Positions 17,044 through 27,332 are shown, counted from the stretch's first letter. The stretch: 64,000 nt of DNA from Leptospira yanagawae serovar Saopaulo str. Sao Paulo = ATCC 700523 (GCF_000332475.2 NZ_AOGX02000015.1:620001-684000), one strand, 5' to 3'. The notes: a model not told the origin generated them from the sequence alone. A program made the numbers and translations.

Positions 17044-18453
17044 GTGAGTATAAATCGTCAAGTCACAATGATTCGAGCAGGCCTTCTATTTTCAATACTT
17101 TCCATTTTTCCTGCATTCTTCGGATGGTACCAAAATTGGCTTGGACTCACCCCAGCTCAGGAAATCAATTTAGCGATTGCGCTCCTTGTATCCTTCCTTT
17201 GGATCACAGAACTCATCCCACTCTATGTCACAGGATTTTTGGTTCTTTTTTTAGAACTCATTTGGTTAATTCCTGGTTGGGGACCTGGTGCTCCAAAAAC
17301 GATTACTTTTTTGTCTTGTTACTTTTCTGAGACCATCTTACTGTTCTTAGGTGGCTTTGTAATCTCAAGTGCCATTAGTTTTTACGGATTGGATTCTACG
17401 ATTGCTTCATTTGTGATCAAAAAAACCAAAGGTTCAGCATATTTACTAGTGCTTTCCTTAGGTATGGCTACGGCCTTACTTTCTTGTTTTATGAATAACA
17501 CTGCCACGGCCGCCATGATGCTCGGTCTTGTCTCATCGATGATGAAATCCTTGGATGAAAAAAGTCCCCTTCGCAAATCAATATTATTTATGGTTCCTTT
17601 TTCTGCAAACTTGGGCGGAATTGGGACACCCGTTGGAACACTCCCAAATGTAATTGGAATTGCCTATTTACAAGAAAAAGGCTTTCAGATTGGATTTTTG
17701 GAATGGATGGCTTTTGCCTTTCCTGTCTTTTTAATCTCTGTTTTTGCTTTGTCTGGAATTTTGTACATTGTGTACCTAAAAAAAGAAAAAAGTAATTCCT
17801 CCATCCACTTAATTGGAATCCAAGAGTCCACAAACACATTTCCCAAAAACAAAAGAAACCTATCTATTTTTGTCATCCTCGTCACTATCCTTGGTTGGAT
17901 CTCATCCGATTGGCATGGAATCTCCAATGGAACTGTTGCACTTTTCCCTGTGATTGTATTTTTTGGATTTTCCTTATTGGATTTAAAAGAATTCCGCAAT
18001 TTATCTTGGGATGTCCTTATTCTTATGGGTGGTGGGATTGCTCTTGGAAAAGCATTTGAGGAGACAGGCCTTGCCAAACACTTCGTTAGTCTTTTTTTGT
18101 TAGGTGAATCAAGTCAGTTTTCTTTGTTTTTGTTTTTTTCGATTTTGTCCCTTCTGCTTTCTTGTTTTTTAAGTAATACCAGTGTAGCGAACTTGATTTT
18201 GCCGATAACCATGGGGCTTCCGGGTGAACTGATACTACCAGCGGCAATTGGTGCTACCATCGGTGCTTCCCTTGCCATGCCACTTCCAGTTTCCACTCCA
18301 CCAAATGCTTTGGCTTTTAGTTACGGAGGAATACGAAGCATCGAGATGGTCAGAATTGGAGGTGCCATTTCCATTGTGGCCTGGATCGTGTTTACGTTTC
18401 TCGGCGGCTTCCTCTTACACCATTTGCATATTGTCGATTTTTCTCAGTTTTAA
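17044..18453 (+). CDS. SLC13/DASS-family sodium:anion symporter
   Basis: About 469 residues, 11-12 membrane helices. The two SNT-type signature sites of the divalent anion/sodium symporters are visible: NNTATAAMMLGLV in the first half and SNTSVANLILPITM in the second, with GGFVISSAISFYGLD and GGGIALGKAFEETGL between. The family imports dicarboxylates, citrate or sulfate with sodium; the substrate is not clear. The frame is open from a TTG at 17020; GTG 17044 or ATG 17068 are equally possible starts. Divergent from the GpsA-PlsB fusion. Confidence 0.87.
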   Translation: MSINRQVTMIRAGLLFSILSIFPAFFGWYQNWLGLTPAQEINLAIALLVSFLWITELIPLYVTGFLVLFLELIWLIPGWGPGAPKTITFLSCYFSETILLFLGGFVISSAISFYGLDSTIASFVIKKTKGSAYLLVLSLGMATALLSCFMNNTATAAMMLGLVSSMMKSLDEKSPLRKSILFMVPFSANLGGIGTPVGTLPNVIGIAYLQEKGFQIGFLEWMAFAFPVFLISVFALSGILYIVYLKKEKSNSSIHLIGIQESTNTFPKNKRNLSIFVILVTILGWISSDWHGISNGTVALFPVIVFFGFSLLDLKEFRNLSWDVLILMGGGIALGKAFEETGLAKHFVSLFLLGESSQFSLFLFFSILSLLLSCFLSNTSVANLILPITMGLPGELILPAAIGATIGASLAMPLPVSTPPNALAFSYGGIRSIEMVRIGGAISIVAWIVFTFLGGFLLHHLHIVDFSQF

Positions 18454-18501
18454 AAAAAAGGCTTTTCCTTCTTTTCTGAATTGATAGCCTTCTCACGGAC
18501 T

Positions 18502-19074
18502 ATGATTCAATTTCGAAATTTTACACTTCTTGTTTTATGTTCCCTTATGTTCTTACAATCTTGTTATAATTATATGAGTGAGGATGTGCCAATCGTCTCA
18601 CGACCCACTCTCAAACAACAAATTCCACTACTAACGATTCAAGTTTTCACTCCTGAAAACAATAGAAACAAACGTGAGATTACTGCAATTTATACAAAGT
18701 ACCTAACTGAAACAGGTTATTTTGGACGAGTGTTGTCCGATGGAGTACGTGCCACACATCATATCGATTTGTATACAAGTGAAGTAAACGAATACGAACA
18801 CTTCTGGGTTTCTTCTATCTCAACCATTTTTATGATTGGAACTGCAGGATTATTACCATCCATTTATTCAAAAGAAAGAGTCCTTCAGGCTGATTTTTAT
18901 TTAAACGACAAGTGGATTGGTCGTGAAAAATACAGACAAAAACATTCCACTCTATTTGGAGTTCCCTTTATGTTCATTTGGGAATCAGGAATCAAAGAAG
19001 CGAAAACAATTCAATACAACAAAGAAAGAAATCTCATCCACAATGTTGTGCAAGATTATAACCGGTATTTATAG
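18502..19074 (+). CDS. Hypothetical lipoprotein
   Basis: 190 residues from ATG 18502, which gives the compact signal MIQFRNFTLLVLCSLMFLQSC with a lipobox; the frame from 18481 adds seven residues. The mature protein has a hydrophobic stretch in the middle (STIFMIGTAGLLPSIYS) that could be membrane-associated. No named domain is recognised. It is followed 8 bases later by the CAP-domain lipoprotein, so the two are probably one unit. Confidence 0.75.
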   Translation: MIQFRNFTLLVLCSLMFLQSCYNYMSEDVPIVSRPTLKQQIPLLTIQVFTPENNRNKREITAIYTKYLTETGYFGRVLSDGVRATHHIDLYTSEVNEYEHFWVSSISTIFMIGTAGLLPSIYSKERVLQADFYLNDKWIGREKYRQKHSTLFGVPFMFIWESGIKEAKTIQYNKERNLIHNVVQDYNRYL

Positions 19075-19082
19075 GAGACGAT

Positions 19083-19958
19083 ATGAATTTACAATCGAAA
19101 CAAAACCAAATTCAAAATAGGAATCGAAGCCAAACAACAAAGGAAGGTTCGCTAAGAAACATTCTTCCTGGTTTTGCTGTTTTATCCTTATTTACCTTTA
19201 CTCTCTGTAAAACCCCTGAAGTAAAAAAAGCTCCCGTTGTTGTAGAAGAACCTAAGAAAGTGGAACAGGTTGTCGAAAAACAAGACCCAAAACTGGCTTT
19301 TTTGGAAAGTATAGAAGACGGTAGAGAACTTCCCGATTCTGATAAATGGAAAGTGGAACAATACGATGCATTTACTGAAGAGACTTTCCCAACATATGGT
19401 CCCGCAAATGCCACAATTGATTTTAGTAAAGTTGATTATCCGCTATTAAATGCTGCTATTTTCTATGTAACATCCAAAGAAAGAAAACAATTGGGAATGA
19501 GACCCTTTAAATATTCCGAACGATGTGAACAAGCAGCTTTTGGTCATGCCCAAGACATGGTAACCTACGATTTTTATTCGCATAACAGTACGGTAAATGG
19601 AAAAGAAACTCTCAAAGATCGATTAGATTTAGTCGGAATATCGGAAACCTATTCTGCTGAAAATATTATCAATGCTTTTGGAATCCAATACCAAAGTCGA
19701 AGGCCTGTTTTTACGCCTGTTCAGAATGGTGGTCCGTTTTTTAGTTATACCAAGGCAGGAACACCAATTCCAAACCATACCTATTTAAGTTTAGCAAAAG
19801 CTGTTGTGGAAGTATGGTTCAATTCACCAGGGCACAGAAAGAATATTCTCAATCCCGAATTCAATTATATGGGAGCAGGTGCTTACTTTTATAAAGACAA
19901 AAAGTTTTTTGAAGTCGATAAGGTTAAGGCAGTACAGGTATTCACAGCAAAACCGTAA
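19083..19958 (+). CDS. CAP/SCP-domain lipoprotein
   Basis: 291 residues. A long basic N-terminus precedes a hydrophobic core ending in LFTFTLC, a lipobox; a Lys/Pro/Glu/Val-rich spacer follows (about residues 45-70). The CAP (cysteine-rich secretory, PR-1-like) domain occupies about 115-291: ERCEQAAFGHAQDMV, YDFYSHNSTVNGKETLKDRL, SAENI and the VEVWFNSPGHRKNILNPEFNYMGAG region, which contains the family His and Glu residues. Function of bacterial CAP proteins is unsettled. TAGGAG ribosome site 4-6 bases before the ATG. Confidence 0.87.
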   Translation: MNLQSKQNQIQNRNRSQTTKEGSLRNILPGFAVLSLFTFTLCKTPEVKKAPVVVEEPKKVEQVVEKQDPKLAFLESIEDGRELPDSDKWKVEQYDAFTEETFPTYGPANATIDFSKVDYPLLNAAIFYVTSKERKQLGMRPFKYSERCEQAAFGHAQDMVTYDFYSHNSTVNGKETLKDRLDLVGISETYSAENIINAFGIQYQSRRPVFTPVQNGGPFFSYTKAGTPIPNHTYLSLAKAVVEVWFNSPGHRKNILNPEFNYMGAGAYFYKDKKFFEVDKVKAVQVFTAKP

Positions 19959-19963
19959 TTGGA

Positions 19964-20431
19964 TTACTTGATTGTAACACCCGCTAGTTTTATCACAATT
20001 TCAAATTCTTTTTTGGTGACAGGTTGGATCGAAAGTCTTGATCCTTTTTGTGTCACCACCATCTTCTCTAGACCCTTCGTTTTTTTTAATAGGTCTAATG
20101 GAATGAGTTCTTGAAACTTAGTATGGGGTTTGAGGTGGACACCAAACCATCTTGGTTCTGTCCCTTTTAATTTTGGATCAAAGTATTTGTGATTGGGATC
20201 AAATTGGAAAGGGTCAGGGCTTGCTTCTTTCGCCACTTCGGCAATGCCTACAATTCCAGGTGGTTCCAAACGACTATGGTAAAATAATACCAAATCACCT
20301 AACTTCACTTCATCACGAAGGTAATTCCGTGCTTGGTAATTTCTAACACCTTCCCAATACGAGAGTTTTTCTCGTATTAGGTCGTCGATTGAAAATACAT
20401 CTGGTTCTGTTTTAAAGAGCCAATATTTCAT
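19964..20431 (-). CDS. EVE-domain protein
   Basis: 155 residues, one EVE (PUA-like) domain: [59 protein letters not shown]. The fold binds modified bases in nucleic acids. It is the last gene of the long minus-strand cluster; its start codon overlaps the stop of ftsH by one base. The role in this organism is unknown. Confidence 0.93.
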   Translation of the reverse strand: MKYWLFKTEPDVFSIDDLIREKLSYWEGVRNYQARNYLRDEVKLGDLVLFYHSRLEPPGIVGIAEVAKEASPDPFQFDPNHKYFDPKLKGTEPRWFGVHLKPHTKFQELIPLDLLKKTKGLEKMVVTQKGSRLSIQPVTKKEFEIVIKLAGVTIK

Positions 20432-22383
20432 TAAGCCGAATAAGCCGGTTTGGTAGCGGATGCACCTTTCCCTTTTTTGGAACCAACTCCGGGTTTGTTA
20501 TCAGAAAATTTATCAAACGTAGGTTGTACAATGTCCATCAGTTCTTGTGCATCAATGGTTTCTTTTGCAAGAAGGGCTTTCGCAATTGCATCCAATTTCT
20601 TTTGGTTTTTCTTCACCAAATCACGTCCCTTATCGAGGCAAGTTTGGATGATACGTTTGACTTCTTGGTCAATCATTGCTGCAAATTCTTCTGAGTAAGG
20701 TTTGCTTGTATGACCATAGTCTCTTCCCATAAACGGAGAAGACTCACCGGATCCGTAGTGGATGGTGCCAAGTTTTTCCGACATACCCCATTCACAGACC
20801 ATACGACGAGCAATGTTCGTTGCTTGTTGGATGTCATTAGAAGATCCGTTAGAAGGGTCACCAAAGATGAGTTCTTCGGCAATGTATCCACCCATTGACA
20901 TGACAATCCGGTCCAAACAATAGTTTTTACGATACGAATGTCTGTCTTCTACAGGGAGAGATTGGGTAAGACCCAGAGCTCGTCCACGTGGAATGATGGT
21001 GACTTTATGAACTGGTTCGGTATACGGCAGTAAGGTGCCAAGGAGTGCGTGGCCTGCTTCATGGTAGGCTGTCATTTCTTTCTCTTTGTCAGAGATGAAC
21101 ATCGACTTACGCTCAGGTCCCATCATCACTTTATCACGAGCTTCTTCGAGTTCTTCTTGGGTGACTCGTTTTTTGTTACGACGTGCCGCAAGCAGAGCTG
21201 CTTCGTTGATGAGGTTTGCAAGATCAGCACCTGTAAACCCTGGCGTTCCACGTGCAATGGAGTTGAGAGATATATCAGAAACCAAAGGAACTTTTTTAGC
21301 ATGAACCGCTAAAATCTCTTCACGACCTTTTAAGTCAGGGAGATCCACAATTACTTGTCTATCAAAACGGCCTGGACGAAGGAGAGCGGGGTCGAGGACA
21401 TCAGCGCGGTTTGTTGCCGCCATGACAATCACACCTTCGTTCATTTCAAATCCGTCCATCTCGACTAACATCTGATTGAGGGTTTGTTCTCTTTCATCAT
21501 GTCCACCACCTAGGCCTGCACCTCGGAGGCGACCCACTGCATCAATCTCATCAATGAAGATGATACAAGGTGCATTCTTTTTCCCTTGGTCAAAAAGATC
21601 TCGTACACGTGATGCACCAACACCCACAAACATCTCTACGAAGTCAGATCCAGAGATGGAGAAAAAAGGAACCCCTGCTTCACCAGCAACCGCTTTCGCA
21701 AGTAAGGTTTTACCAGTTCCTGGAGGACCAACGAGTAAGACACCTTTTGGAATCCTTGCGCCGATCGCTTGGAATTTTTTTGGATCTTTTAAAAATTCAA
21801 TGATTTCTAATAATTCTACTTTTGCTTCTTCACAACCTGCCACGTCGTTAAACGTAACTTTTACTTTAGGGTCAACATTCATCTTGGCACGAGACTTACC
21901 AAAGGTAAATGCCTTGTTTCCAGATGCTTGGAGTTGGCGCATCATGATGAACCAGATAATACCAAGGATGAATAACCATGGGATAATACCTGAAACAACA
22001 CTCCAAAATTTATTTTCTTCAGTGGACTTTGCCGTAAAACTTAGGCGTGACTTTCGAAGTTTCGTCACCAAATCATCGTTAACTTGTGCAACATTTGTTT
22101 TGAAGGGTTTTGGTTTGTTGTCCTTACTATTTTCAGGAATGTACCAACCTTCGATGAGTTCTTTATCAATGATGATTTGTTGTTTGGAAGAAATGTCTTT
22201 TCCATCTTTGGAAGTGATTTTCCCTATGGGTTTTTTTCCCTCAATGGGTTCTACCATATTCAAAAAATCGGAATAACTGATTTCGTCGGGTTTACCGGCA
22301 AAGTCTTGGCCCTTATAAACCGTTGCCAAAATGACAAGGAATACGAGTAAAAATAGGAATACGGTTTTGATGTTTTTATTCAT
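20431..22383 (-). CDS. ftsH: ATP-dependent membrane zinc protease FtsH
   Basis: 650 residues. Two membrane helices (about 8-23 and 131-148) flank a periplasmic domain; then the AAA+ module with Walker A GPPGTGKT (219-226), Walker [12 protein letters not shown], the second region of homology ([19 protein letters not shown]), and the M41 protease domain with the zinc site HEAGH. Forms hexamers that extract and degrade membrane and regulatory proteins. The C-terminal tail is rich in Lys, Gly and Ala. Position next to pth and rplY is compatible with a housekeeping cluster. Confidence 0.98.
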   Translation of the reverse strand: MNKNIKTVFLFLLVFLVILATVYKGQDFAGKPDEISYSDFLNMVEPIEGKKPIGKITSKDGKDISSKQQIIIDKELIEGWYIPENSKDNKPKPFKTNVAQVNDDLVTKLRKSRLSFTAKSTEENKFWSVVSGIIPWLFILGIIWFIMMRQLQASGNKAFTFGKSRAKMNVDPKVKVTFNDVAGCEEAKVELLEIIEFLKDPKKFQAIGARIPKGVLLVGPPGTGKTLLAKAVAGEAGVPFFSISGSDFVEMFVGVGASRVRDLFDQGKKNAPCIIFIDEIDAVGRLRGAGLGGGHDEREQTLNQMLVEMDGFEMNEGVIVMAATNRADVLDPALLRPGRFDRQVIVDLPDLKGREEILAVHAKKVPLVSDISLNSIARGTPGFTGADLANLINEAALLAARRNKKRVTQEELEEARDKVMMGPERKSMFISDKEKEMTAYHEAGHALLGTLLPYTEPVHKVTIIPRGRALGLTQSLPVEDRHSYRKNYCLDRIVMSMGGYIAEELIFGDPSNGSSNDIQQATNIARRMVCEWGMSEKLGTIHYGSGESSPFMGRDYGHTSKPYSEEFAAMIDQEVKRIIQTCLDKGRDLVKKNQKKLDAIAKALLAKETIDAQELMDIVQPTFDKFSDNKPGVGSKKGKGASATKPAYSA

Positions 22384-22410
22384 GTAAGACTTCCGATGAT
22401 TAGACTGAAA

Positions 22411-22974
22411 TCAAAGGTGATATTTCTGAATCACTTCGTCAATATCCCCCATGGATATGGAACGAATCGCCGCTTCGGCGTCATTGATGATCTGTATCAA
22501 ACTCAGGTTCTCTAATGGCTCAAAATCTTCACGTAAAAAATCTTCTCTTTTTTTCGGATTGTAGCTGGAATTGAGAATTCCGATCCGAATCCGGATGAAG
22601 TTGGGGGAACGTAATGAGACAGAAATCGAGTTTACACCTTGATTTGTGTCATTTTCCCCACCTTTCGTGACGACGATTTGGCCAAGTTCCAGTCCTACAT
22701 CTTCGTGGATGACAACGATGTCTTTGACCTGGATTTTGAGAAAGGAGGCAATGTAAAGGACCGACTCACCAGAGAGTTCGCTGAAGGTTTGTGGTTTGAG
22801 TAAAACCACTTCATCACCTTCAAAGTCACCTCGTCCAATGAGCGATTTTTTCTTTTTAGTTTTGATTTCGATGCCAATGTTATTGGCAATGACATCGAGA
22901 ATCTTAAAACCAATGTTAGATCGATTGTTGTTATATCTATCGCCAGGATTTCCTAGCCCTACAATTAACTTCAT
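22411..22974 (-). CDS. pth: Peptidyl-tRNA hydrolase-family protein with altered active site
   Basis: 187 residues, the normal Pth length, and the fold is recognisable: MKLIVGLGNPGDRY at the N-terminus, KPQTFSELSGESV, VVIHEDVGLELGQI and RSPNFIRIRIGI. Compared with E. coli Pth from memory, Asn10 is kept, but the TRHN box reads NRSN (His20 to Ser), FMNLSG reads FSELSG (Asn68 to Glu), HDELDL reads HEDVGL (Asp93 to Glu) and HNGLK reads NQGVN (Asn114 to Gln). The protein may therefore be inactive or differ in mechanism. The locus (after prs and rplY) is the usual pth position. The symbol follows family and position, not proven activity. Confidence 0.8.
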   Translation of the reverse strand: MKLIVGLGNPGDRYNNNRSNIGFKILDVIANNIGIEIKTKKKKSLIGRGDFEGDEVVLLKPQTFSELSGESVLYIASFLKIQVKDIVVIHEDVGLELGQIVVTKGGENDTNQGVNSISVSLRSPNFIRIRIGILNSSYNPKKREDFLREDFEPLENLSLIQIINDAEAAIRSISMGDIDEVIQKYHL

Positions 22975-22993
22975 TGGTTCTTAAAAGTAATTC

Positions 22994-23629
22994 TTACTTC
23001 TTAGCCGCTTTTTTAGCTGCTGGTTTGCCTTTTGCCGCATCAGCTTCAGCTTTTTCAGCGCGTTCTGCCGCTAGGATCGCTTTCGTTTTGTTACATGAAG
23101 CAACAATTGGATCACCATTCACTAAGATATCCCAAGATTTCGGATGTGGAAGTTCAGAAACTTTGATCATCATTCCGATATCAAGACCAGTTACATCAAT
23201 TGTGATGACGTCAGTAAGATCTTCAGGAGTAGACTTCACTTTGATTTCGTGAACGAGGTGTTCAAATTGTCCACCAGCTTTTGATCCTTTTGCAACACCT
23301 GTTGTTTTGATGGCAACAGTGGTTTGGATTTTTTTCCCTGGAGTCACTTTGTAAAAGTCAATATGACGAATTTGCCCTGTGTGTGGGAATCTTTGGATTT
23401 CCTTTACGAACACTCTTTCCGATTTACCGTCGAGTTCTAGGTCAATGAGAGTTGCCTTACGAATTCCAGAGTCGATGAGTTTTTGGATTTCTTTTTCGAC
23501 AACACTTGCCGATTTTGCTTCACCGCTTCCGATGATGTTAGCCGGTACTAAACCTTCCACACGCATTCTTCTGGCAGGACCTTTTCCTGTTGCAGTTCTT
23601 GGTTGTGCTTTGATAGTGATTTTTTCCAT
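22994..23629 (-). CDS. rplY: Ribosomal protein bL25 (CTC/TL5 type)
   Basis: 211 residues, the long two-domain form: an N-terminal 5S-rRNA-binding L25 domain (ITIKAQPRTATGKGPARRMR, GLVPANIIG) and a C-terminal TL5 beta domain (ending near NGDPIVASC), plus an Ala/Lys-rich tail. The TL5 form is called general stress protein CTC in some bacteria. A GGAAC ribosome-site-like sequence lies before the ATG. Between prs and the pth-like gene, as in the Firmicutes order. Confidence 0.95.
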   Translation of the reverse strand: MEKITIKAQPRTATGKGPARRMRVEGLVPANIIGSGEAKSASVVEKEIQKLIDSGIRKATLIDLELDGKSERVFVKEIQRFPHTGQIRHIDFYKVTPGKKIQTTVAIKTTGVAKGSKAGGQFEHLVHEIKVKSTPEDLTDVITIDVTGLDIGMMIKVSELPHPKSWDILVNGDPIVASCNKTKAILAAERAEKAEADAAKGKPAAKKAAKK

Positions 23630-23646
23630 GATTATGTTCCTTAAAG

Positions 23647-24588
23647 TTATGAAAACAGACTAGAGATTGATTCTTCGTTATGAATCCGCTCGATGGCTTT
23701 TGCAAAGAGTGGGGCGATGGAGAGCGTTTTCAAGTGATTTATTTTTTTGCTCTCGGGAATGACGATAGAATTGGAGAGGACAATTTGTTTAAAATTGGCC
23801 TCATTGAGTTTTGTTGGCGCTTCCCCAGAGAGAACTCCGTGAGATGCACAACAAAGTACGGTTTTGGCCCCGTTTTCGTAAAGGGCAGTTGCAGCTTTTG
23901 CAATCGTTCCACCAGTATCGATCATATCATCCAACAACAAACAGTTTTTGTCTTTGATGTCACCGATGACATGCATGACAACGGACTCGTTGGCTTTGGG
24001 TCTACGTTTGTCGATGATGGCAAGAGATCCGTTGACTTTTTTACCAAAATTACGAGCTCGTTCAGCACCACCAGAATCAGGAGAAACAATGACAAGATCA
24101 TCCATTTTAAGTGAATTGATGTACTCAGCAAGGACTGGTGAAAAATACAAATGGTCAACTGGAATGCGAAAGAATCCTTGGATTTGGTCCGCATGTAAGT
24201 CCATCGTGAGAACTCGGTCCGGGCCAACGGTTTCAATTAAGTCAGCTACCATACGAGCAGAAATCGGAACCCGTGGCTCTACCTTTCTGTCTTGGCGTCC
24301 GTATCCATAGTAAGGTATAACGGCAGTAATGCGACGTGCAGAGGCTCTTCTTGCTGCATCGATGATGAGTAGAAGTTCCATCAAACTGTCGTTAGCAGGG
24401 TAACTAATGGATTGGACTACAAATACATCGCGGCCCCGAACATTCTCTTCGATTTTGACAGAACTCTCTCCATCCGAAAATCTTTTGACTGAGATTTGGC
24501 CATTCGGAATTCCCAAGTTTTTACAGATTTCTTCTGCTAAAGGTTTATTCGCATTACCAGAAAATACTACCACTTCGCTAGGATTCAT
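23647..24588 (-). CDS. prs: Ribose-phosphate pyrophosphokinase
   Basis: 313 residues, usual length. Makes PRPP from ribose-5-phosphate and ATP for nucleotide, His and Trp synthesis. Seen: the ATP-binding FSDGES and [12 protein letters not shown] regions, [11 protein letters not shown], and the PRPP loop [13 protein letters not shown] (about residues 218-230). The start ATG overlaps the stop of the glmU-like gene by four bases, so the two are coupled; UDP-sugar and PRPP supply are transcribed together. Confidence 0.97.
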   Translation of the reverse strand: MNPSEVVVFSGNANKPLAEEICKNLGIPNGQISVKRFSDGESSVKIEENVRGRDVFVVQSISYPANDSLMELLLIIDAARRASARRITAVIPYYGYGRQDRKVEPRVPISARMVADLIETVGPDRVLTMDLHADQIQGFFRIPVDHLYFSPVLAEYINSLKMDDLVIVSPDSGGAERARNFGKKVNGSLAIIDKRRPKANESVVMHVIGDIKDKNCLLLDDMIDTGGTIAKAATALYENGAKTVLCCASHGVLSGEAPTKLNEANFKQIVLSNSIVIPESKKINHLKTLSIAPLFAKAIERIHNEESISSLFS

Positions 24589-25346
24589 ACTCCAACCAAC
24601 CCATTATCTATATATTGTTTCGCTAGTGCCAAATCATCAGGAGAATTGATTCCATGACTTTCTAAAGCATTGGTTAAAGTTTGTGCTCCAACCTTTTTCC
24701 CTTCATTTCTGAATATCTTAATCACATCAGTGAGGTAATATTCTTTTTGTGCGTTGTTATTACCAATTTGTTTGAGAGCACCAAAAAGATCTTCTGTATT
24801 AAAACAATAGGTGCCCGTATTCACTTCGTTTACGGCTTTTTCTTCTGGATTTGCGTCTTTTTCTTCTACAATACGAAGTAGGCTCCCATCATCAGCAGAA
24901 CGAATGATACGTCCGTAACCAGTTGGGTTTTCCATTTTGGCAGATAGGACAGTTGCGACATAACCATTGGATTTATGGTGTTCGATGAGATTAGAGAAGG
25001 ATGACGCAGAAATCAATGGTGCATCTCCGCAAGCAACAATCGTATGACCAGTGTATGGTGCGAGTTGTTTCTCTGCCGAAATCACTGCGTGCCCGGTTCC
25101 GAGTTGTTCGGTTTGTTCAGCAAACTCAACACCAGGAAATGATTTTGCAATGTCTGTGACTATGTCTTTGCGGTAACCGACAACCACAACTTTGCGGTTT
25201 ATGCCGGCGGATTCGATATTACGAAGAACATGGAGTAAAAGTGGAGATTCGTTCAGTACAACCGCAACCTTGGGAAGCTCACTCTTCATTCGAGTTCCTT
25301 TCCCCGCCGCCAAAATAACAGCAGTTACAGTATTATGTAGGTTCAT
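24585..25346 (-). CDS. GlmU-like uridylyltransferase domain only
   Basis: 253 residues. The N-terminal nucleotidyltransferase module of GlmU is present: [15 protein letters not shown] (12-26), [14 protein letters not shown] and a [10 protein letters not shown] region. The left-handed beta-helix with the acetyltransferase site, another 200 residues in typical bifunctional GlmU, is absent; the frame stops cleanly and prs follows. It should convert GlcNAc-1-phosphate and UTP to UDP-GlcNAc, with acetylation done by another protein, but a different sugar-1-phosphate substrate cannot be excluded. Gene order supports descent from glmU. Confidence 0.85.
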   Translation of the reverse strand: MNLHNTVTAVILAAGKGTRMKSELPKVAVVLNESPLLLHVLRNIESAGINRKVVVVGYRKDIVTDIAKSFPGVEFAEQTEQLGTGHAVISAEKQLAPYTGHTIVACGDAPLISASSFSNLIEHHKSNGYVATVLSAKMENPTGYGRIIRSADDGSLLRIVEEKDANPEEKAVNEVNTGTYCFNTEDLFGALKQIGNNNAQKEYYLTDVIKIFRNEGKKVGAQTLTNALESHGINSPDDLALAKQYIDNGLVGV

Positions 25347-25373
25347 CGTTCGTTCTATCGGATCTTTTAAAAC

Positions 25374-25449
25374 TGGCTGGCCTGCTAGGATTCGAACCTA
25401 GGGAATGGCGATACCAAAAACCGCTGCCTTACCGCTTGGCTACAGGCCA
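25374..25449 (-). tRNA. tRNA-Gln (anticodon UUG)
   Basis: 76 bases with CCA encoded. Acceptor stem TGGCCTG/CAGGCCA, D stem GCC/GGC, anticodon stem GCGGT/ATCGC with loop TTTTGGT (anticodon TTG), T arm CCTAG-GTTCGAA-TCCTAG with one extra pair position, discriminator G. It lies between ispE and the glmU-like gene on the same strand, with only 4 and 27 bases to spare, so it is probably processed from the shared transcript. Confidence 0.97.
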
Positions 25450-25453
25450 GTTT

Positions 25454-26374
25454 CTAAAAAGAGAACGTTCGAAATTCCATTTCGGGGAATCTGAAGGAGA
25501 CATTGGGAAGGGCCTCGTTTCGTTTCCCTTCGGTTGGATAAATGCCATAAAGACAAGAACCAGAACCTGAAAGAGAAGCAAAATCTGCTCCCGACTCAAA
25601 GAACCCTAATTTCAATTCCTTTAGTAAGGGTTGGGTCTGGAAAGCGATTTTTTCAAACTCGTTCTCTAACCTGTTTTGCAGGTAAGCCCAATCCCCGACG
25701 TGAAGACTTCGAATTAAATCCTCTGCCAGAGATTTCCATACTTCGGAACCATAGGGTTTTTGTAAACTTTTTTGAAGGCCTGCGTACATAGATCCGGTAG
25801 ATAATCCAAACGGAGGGATGGCCATGATCCCAAATCCTTTGGCAACGGAGATCGGCTCTAAGATTTCTCCAATCCCACTGACAAAACAAGCTGAGTCTTG
25901 CAGGAAAAAAGGAACATCGGCACCAATGGATTTGGCAAAAAGGATCTGTTCTGGTCCGCTCAATTTTGAGAACGGCAAAATTTGTCGTAAAAAAACTCCC
26001 GCATTGCTACTGCCTCCACCAATCCCACCTTCGGGAGGTAGGAATTTCTTCAGATGGACTTTGATTCCTAAGGGTTCGATTAGGTTTGGTTTTAACGCAG
26101 CAAAAGTTTTGGAGAGGATGTTTTTGGTAAGGTCCCCTCGCTCTGACACTGCTTCAAATAAAGAGTGGCGGTACCCTTTCAAATGGTTTTCGGAATGGAA
26201 TTCCAAAGTGGATTCGTTCCCTTGGGGTAAGGGTTGTATATGAATTTCCATGGGATCACCAAAGTCAATCGGAACAAAGACACTTCGGATTTCATGGAGT
26301 CCATCTTCCCTTTTGTAGGGGATCACTAAACCGATGTTAATCTTTGCGTGTGCAATCGTTTGCAAAAGAACCAA
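25454..26374 (-). CDS. ispE: 4-diphosphocytidyl-2-C-methyl-D-erythritol kinase
   Basis: 306 residues. GHMP-family kinase of the MEP isoprenoid pathway. Visible: N-terminal [22 protein letters not shown] (the KINxxLxVxxxRxDGYH-type opening), the ATP loop [26 protein letters not shown], and the C-terminal [13 protein letters not shown]. It starts one base after the stop of the WYL regulator and precedes tRNA-Gln. Confidence 0.95.
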   Translation of the reverse strand: MVLLQTIAHAKINIGLVIPYKREDGLHEIRSVFVPIDFGDPMEIHIQPLPQGNESTLEFHSENHLKGYRHSLFEAVSERGDLTKNILSKTFAALKPNLIEPLGIKVHLKKFLPPEGGIGGGSSNAGVFLRQILPFSKLSGPEQILFAKSIGADVPFFLQDSACFVSGIGEILEPISVAKGFGIMAIPPFGLSTGSMYAGLQKSLQKPYGSEVWKSLAEDLIRSLHVGDWAYLQNRLENEFEKIAFQTQPLLKELKLGFFESGADFASLSGSGSCLYGIYPTEGKRNEALPNVSFRFPEMEFRTFSF

Positions 26375-26375
26375 C

Positions 26376-27332
26376 TTACGTTTCTAATGACTGGTTTTGT
26401 TTGGAAAGAGAAATGGATTGTAAATGGAGTCGTATGGAATCTTTGATTTCTTTTGGTTCCGCAACAAGAATGGAAGTACCATAACCAAGAATGGTTTGGA
26501 TGAGCCAATTTTTATCCCGCATGGGAGTTTGGAATTCGCGGTAAGTCGTGTTTTGGATTTGTTTTACGTTTCCAGTTTCTTTTAGAGGGAGTTTTAAACC
26601 CAAATGGTAGGAAGCCGAGTCTGTCACCCATAATGTTACATTGGATTCTGGATTGGATTCGATTTCAAATTTTTGTTTGAATCCTTCTAAGAACTCAGAA
26701 GCCGTATCGGGTATGTTTGGGTAATCCTTATCAGTGATTGCGACATCTAAAATATAGTCCAATCGAAAGGAACGAAAACCTTCTTTCTTTAGGTCATAGG
26801 CAAGCAGGTAGGATTCATTTTCTTCGAGTAATAACCAAGGAGCAAGAGTTCTTGTTTCTTTTTCTTTAGTATTCCGCTTCCAGTAAACAATTGTTAGTAT
26901 CTTTTTGGAGTGAATGGCATCTTGCACCATTTCTTTTGTTTTTTGATGAGGTGACCAGTCCCCAGAAGGCAAAACAGAATCTATTTTTTTTAATATAGAT
27001 TGCCTTATAGAATCTTCTTTTGTGTTTTGATTAGTTAGTAGTAACGATCGTAATGCGGCCCATTCTTTGGGAGATAAGGGTAGAGCTGCATCAACAGCAA
27101 TGGGAAGTCTAATTTTTACCTTGTCCCCATCAAAATCTAAATCCACAGCATCAGTCGGAGAATACGGATACATCTCAATCATGTACAACTCTCCCAAATC
27201 TTTTTTGAGAGAGGAGATGGATTTGTGCCCGGTTACTCCTTGGATTTCTTCTAATGTTAAACCTTCTGGGTGTGAAGCCAGAAGGCGTATTAAATTGAGT
27301 TTAGAAGCAGCCCGAGCGGTAGAAGGGTTCAT
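26376..27332 (-). CDS. WYL-domain transcriptional regulator
   Basis: 318 residues. A winged-helix region (about 10-70, [20 protein letters not shown]) precedes a WYL domain (about 145-215; [44 protein letters not shown]) and a WCX extension at the C-terminus. WYL domains sense ligands or nucleic acid and are common in stress regulators (PafC, DeoR-like). Its ATG overlaps the end of the FabD-like gene and its stop is one base from ispE, so it sits inside the operon. Targets are unknown. Confidence 0.85.
   Translation of the reverse strand: MNPSTARAASKLNLIRLLASHPEGLTLEEIQGVTGHKSISSLKKDLGELYMIEMYPYSPTDAVDLDFDGDKVKIRLPIAVDAALPLSPKEWAALRSLLLTNQNTKEDSIRQSILKKIDSVLPSGDWSPHQKTKEMVQDAIHSKKILTIVYWKRNTKEKETRTLAPWLLLEENESYLLAYDLKKEGFRSFRLDYILDVAITDKDYPNIPDTASEFLEGFKQKFEIESNPESNVTLWVTDSASYHLGLKLPLKETGNVKQIQNTTYREFQTPMRDKNWLIQTILGYGTSILVAEPKEIKDSIRLHLQSISLSKQNQSLET

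Noticed and set aside
21476..22276. A 266-codon plus-strand frame over ftsH
   Set aside because: It lies entirely antisense to a clearly recognised ftsH; composition is the mirror of that gene and no domain is seen.
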